Assembly: GCF_009498035.1 (NCBI RefSeq)
Contig: NZ_CP034550.1
Coordinates: forward strand, 5,456,001 to 5,520,000
Direction: 5' to 3'
Source: Saccharothrix syringae
Lineage (GTDB): Bacteria; Actinomycetota; Actinomycetes; Mycobacteriales; Pseudonocardiaceae
Length of the DNA stretch: 64,000 nucleotides
Shown here: positions 61,513 to 64,000 of the stretch, piece after piece
Numbering within the stretch: position 1 is the stretch's first letter
How the letters are laid out: each line of letters starts with the position of its first letter
Translations under genes and position numbers: made by a program
Notes under the pieces: generated by a model
What the model was told of the DNA's origin: nothing
Databases searched by the model: none
What the model saw: the letters and a program-made list of their open reading frames with translations, nothing else

Positions 61513-63444
61513 ATGTCGTGGTTCGGCGTCGTGCCCGTCGCACTGGTGGTGGTCGGGTGGTTGTGGGGGCCGGGGTTGCCGGTCGGTCTGCTGTTGGGGT
61601 TGCGGGGGATCGCGCTGTTCGCGTTGGCCCCGGTGTTCGGCGTCGCGGTGGTGGCGTCGGCGGCGGTGGTGGCGCGGTTGGTCGGGGTGGCGTGGTCGGT
61701 GCCCGTGGCGCTGGTGGCGTCGGCGGTGGCCGCCGGGTTGGCCGGGGTGGTGGCCGTGCTGGCGCGGCGCGGGGACTTCCTGGCGGTGCGGGCCGATCCG
61801 CGGCGGGTGTGGCTGGTCGCGGCGGCGGGGTTGTCGCCGGCGGTCGCGCTCGCCGCGGTGGCCGTGGTGCGGGCGGTGGGGGCGCCGGACGCGATCTCGC
61901 AGGTGTTCGACACGCCGTTCCACTACAACGCGCTCGCCCACGTCCTCGACAGCGGGGACGCCTCGTCGTTGACGGTGAACGCGGTGGGCGACCCGGAGAC
62001 GCCCACCGCGTTCTACCCGGCGGCGTGGCACGACCTGACCTCGCTGGTGGTGATGTCGACCGGTGCGTCGATCCCGGTGGCGGCCAACGTGGTGTGCGCG
62101 GTCGTGGTGGTCCTGGTGTGGCCGGTGGGCTGCCTGCTGCTGGTGCGGCAGCTGTTCGGCCGCGACCCGGTGGCGTTGGCGGTCGCCGGGGTGCTGTCGA
62201 TCGCGTTCCCGGCGTTCCCGTGGGACCTGTTCGGGTGGGGCGTGCTGTGGCCGAACCTGCTGGGCCTGGCGTTGGCGCCGGCCGGGTTCGCGCTGGTGTT
62301 GACGGTGACCGGGTGGGTCGCGGACGACTGCCTGGGTCGGGGTCGGGCGTGGTTGTTGTTGGCGGTCGCGGTCGGGGCCGCGGGGTTCGCCCACCCGAAC
62401 GTGGTGTTCTCGCTGATCGCGCTGTCGGTGTTCCCGGCCGGGGCGGCGGTGTACGTGCGGGCCCGGGGGTTGCGCGCGGGGGGACGGGCGCGGCGCGGGC
62501 TGGTGGAGTGCGCGGTGTTCGTCGGGGTGGTGTTCGGCGGCTGGCTGTGGGCGGCGACCACGCCGGCGTTGGCGGAGGTGCGCAACTGGAACGCGTGGAA
62601 GTCGTTCGAGACGCCGGCCGCGGCGGTCGGCGAGGTGGCGCTCAACGCGACGAACCAGCGGGACGCGCTGTGGCTGCTCTCGGCGCTGGTGGTGGTCGGC
62701 GCGGTCACGGCCCGCCGCCGGCCGGCGATCCGGTGGGTGGTGGCGGGGCACCTGGTGTCCGGGGTGCTCTACGTGCTGGCCGCCGCGCTCAACCGGCCCG
62801 ACACCGACCTGCTCACCGGCTACTGGTACAGCGATTCGCACCGGCTGGCGGCGATGCTGCCGATCACCGGGGTGCCGCTGGCGGTGGCGGGGGTGCTGGC
62901 GCTGTCGGCGAGGGTCGCGCCCCGTGTCCGCCGGCTGGGCGTGGCGGGGGTGGCGGTCGGGTTGACCGCGGCGCTGGTCGTGCTCACGGGCGGGCTGTAC
63001 CCGGGCGACCGGGAGGCGCGGGTGGCGGTGACCTACCCGAAGGCCGAGCGGGACAAGCTGGTGCCCGACCGGACGCGGGAGTTCTACGCGCGGGTCGCCC
63101 GGCACGTGCCGGAGGACTCGGTGGTGCTGGGCAACCCGTTCGACGGCAGCGTCTACCTGTGGGCGCTGACCGGCCGCGAGGTGTTGTACTCGCACCTGCT
63201 CAAGCCCTTGAGCGCCGAGCAGGAGTACCTGGCGCGCAACCTGCACCGGGCGGCGGGCGACCCGCGGGTCTGCGCGGCGCTGGCGCGTTACCGGGCCGGG
63301 TACGTGCTGATCGCGCGGGACGACCCGGCGATCGTGGGCGTCGAGCCCTACGGGGGTGTGGCGGGTGTCCCGCGGGCGGCGGGGTTCGAGCTGGTCGACC
63401 GCGAGGGGCCGGCGAGGCTCTACCGGATCACCGCCTGCCGGTGA
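61513..63444 (+). CDS. Polytopic membrane protein (DUF6541-like)
   Basis: 643 residues from ATG 61513. About 14 membrane helices fill the first 520 residues. A conserved-looking extracytoplasmic pocket contains FHYNALAHVLDSGDAS and FYPAAWHDLTSL, after the second helix block; the C-terminal soluble part has GNPFDGSVYLWALTGREVLYSHLLKP. This layout is shared with the DUF6541 and GT-C-like glycosyltransferase families that use lipid-linked sugars, so a role in cell-wall or polymer glycosylation is possible (inference). No partner genes nearby. Confidence 0.82.
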   Translation: MSWFGVVPVALVVVGWLWGPGLPVGLLLGLRGIALFALAPVFGVAVVASAAVVARLVGVAWSVPVALVASAVAAGLAGVVAVLARRGDFLAVRADPRRVWLVAAAGLSPAVALAAVAVVRAVGAPDAISQVFDTPFHYNALAHVLDSGDASSLTVNAVGDPETPTAFYPAAWHDLTSLVVMSTGASIPVAANVVCAVVVVLVWPVGCLLLVRQLFGRDPVALAVAGVLSIAFPAFPWDLFGWGVLWPNLLGLALAPAGFALVLTVTGWVADDCLGRGRAWLLLAVAVGAAGFAHPNVVFSLIALSVFPAGAAVYVRARGLRAGGRARRGLVECAVFVGVVFGGWLWAATTPALAEVRNWNAWKSFETPAAAVGEVALNATNQRDALWLLSALVVVGAVTARRRPAIRWVVAGHLVSGVLYVLAAALNRPDTDLLTGYWYSDSHRLAAMLPITGVPLAVAGVLALSARVAPRVRRLGVAGVAVGLTAALVVLTGGLYPGDREARVAVTYPKAERDKLVPDRTREFYARVARHVPEDSVVLGNPFDGSVYLWALTGREVLYSHLLKPLSAEQEYLARNLHRAAGDPRVCAALARYRAGYVLIARDDPAIVGVEPYGGVAGVPRAAGFELVDREGPARLYRITACR

Positions 63445-63493
63445 CCGCCGACTGCCGGTGTGGGTGCCGCCTGCCGGTGGGTGCCGTCGGGGG

Positions 63494-64000
63494 TCAGGGG
63501 GTGGCGGGTGGGCGGCGGTCGGTCCAGGGGCGGGCGCGTTCGAGTTGGCCGGCGGCGGTGAGGATGGTGGTCTCGCCGTCGGGGGCGGCGACGAGCTGGA
63601 CGGCCAGGGGCAGGCCGGTGCGGGTGTGGCCGGCGGGGACGGCGGCGGCGGGGTTGCCGGTGACGTTCCACAGGGGCAGGAACGCGGTGAGGCGGGCGGC
63701 GGCGAGCAGGGCGGTGACGGTGGGGTGGCGCCGCCACTGGCCCACGCGCAGGGGCGGGCGGGTGAGCACGGGGGTCAGCAGCAGGTCGTGGTCGGTGAAC
63801 AGGCGGTTGGCGCGGCGGGTGAGGCCGGGTTGGCGGGCCAGGGCGGCGCGGACGGCGGCCGGGGGCAGGGCGCGGCCGAGGTTGGCCACGGCGCGGGTGC
63901 GGCGGTCGAGGCGGTCGGGTCGGTCGAGGGCGGCCTCGGCGGCGGCGGCGCCGTGCAGGTAGCGGGCGGCGAAGGCGGCGGGGCCGGCGAGTTCGCGGGG
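63494..64000 (-). CDS. Amidase family protein, C-terminal part
   Basis: 169 residues of the C terminus; the rest lies beyond base 64000. The recognisable end NVTGNPAAAVPAGHTRTGLPLAVQLVAAPDGETTILTAAGQLER is the amidase-signature-family C terminus (GNPAxxxP...GLPxGxQ). The Ser-Ser-Lys catalytic residues would lie upstream, outside the window. Acts on C-N bonds of amides, substrate unknown. It is convergent with the membrane protein gene, 49 bases away. Confidence 0.9.
   Translation of the reverse strand, partial: PRELAGPAAFAARYLHGAAAAEAALDRPDRLDRRTRAVANLGRALPPAAVRAALARQPGLTRRANRLFTDHDLLLTPVLTRPPLRVGQWRRHPTVTALLAAARLTAFLPLWNVTGNPAAAVPAGHTRTGLPLAVQLVAAPDGETTILTAAGQLERARPWTDRRPPATP

Overview
The window is a high-GC, densely packed chromosomal segment of an actinobacterium. 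Third codon positions are almost all G or C, GTG starts are common, several promoters lie so close to the start codon that the messages should be leaderless, and ATGA/GTGA stop-start overlaps are frequent. Lineage-typical genes include pknG-glnH-glnX, DUF3090 next to an SCO1664-type gene, DUF3097, an F420-type luciferase-like oxidoreductase and an Hsp18 with its regulator. The overall gene set suggests a Pseudonocardiales-type genome (Saccharothrix/Actinosynnema-like); that placement is inference. No rRNA, tRNA, CRISPR array or insertion sequence was recognised.

Layout. 1-7.7 kb is a minus-strand operon glnX, glnH, coiled-coil protein, pknG, PP2C phosphatase, vWA protein: a PknG amino-acid-sensing module extended by a phosphatase and two extra proteins. 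7.8-16.5 kb holds small metabolic and regulatory genes, including a MerR regulator with a textbook 19-bp-spacer promoter coupled to a methyltransferase, a threonine-aldolase-like enzyme, and an ECF42-type sigma factor with its YCII/DGPF partner. 16.5-22.7 kb has a MarR-oxidoreductase pair, an RNA ligase with an extra DNA-binding-like N terminus, a GNAT enzyme, a secreted small protein, an isochorismatase-HxlR pair and a long coiled-coil (KfrA-like) protein beside a 26-bp palindrome.

22.9-33.9 kb is accessory: a regulator-methyltransferase pair, two AraC regulators, a DHFR-like reductase, a divergent MFS exporter and cobalamin-type radical SAM enzyme, a secreted serine protease and a tyrosine recombinase. 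34-43.4 kb carries regulator-plus-enzyme pairs (TetR-FAD monooxygenase, ArsR-LLM oxidoreductase), an HTH_42 protein, a divergent SHMT-like enzyme, a berberine-bridge-type oxidase and a D-aminopeptidase/M20 peptidase pair.

43.4-46.4 kb is an operon HAD hydrolase, APH-type kinase, acyl-CoA dehydrogenase, in the domain order of the fused animal protein ACAD10, behind a palindromic operator. 46.5-51.6 kb contains a frameshifted NmrA-like gene, Hsp18 and its divergent regulator, and a PQQ-type propeller protein. 51.7-55.5 kb is a four-gene operon of peptidases and a hydrolase, with a small Val-Thr-repeat frame translationally coupled on both sides. 55.6-64 kb is mainly conserved actinobacterial genes (DUF3090, SCO1664, GNAT, APH, DUF3097, NfeD, SPFH), a large polytopic membrane protein and the end of an amidase gene.

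The best candidates for something new are the split ACAD10-like operon, the RNA ligase with a possible internal start, the extended PknG operon, and the radical SAM/exporter pair with its cysteine-rich tail.
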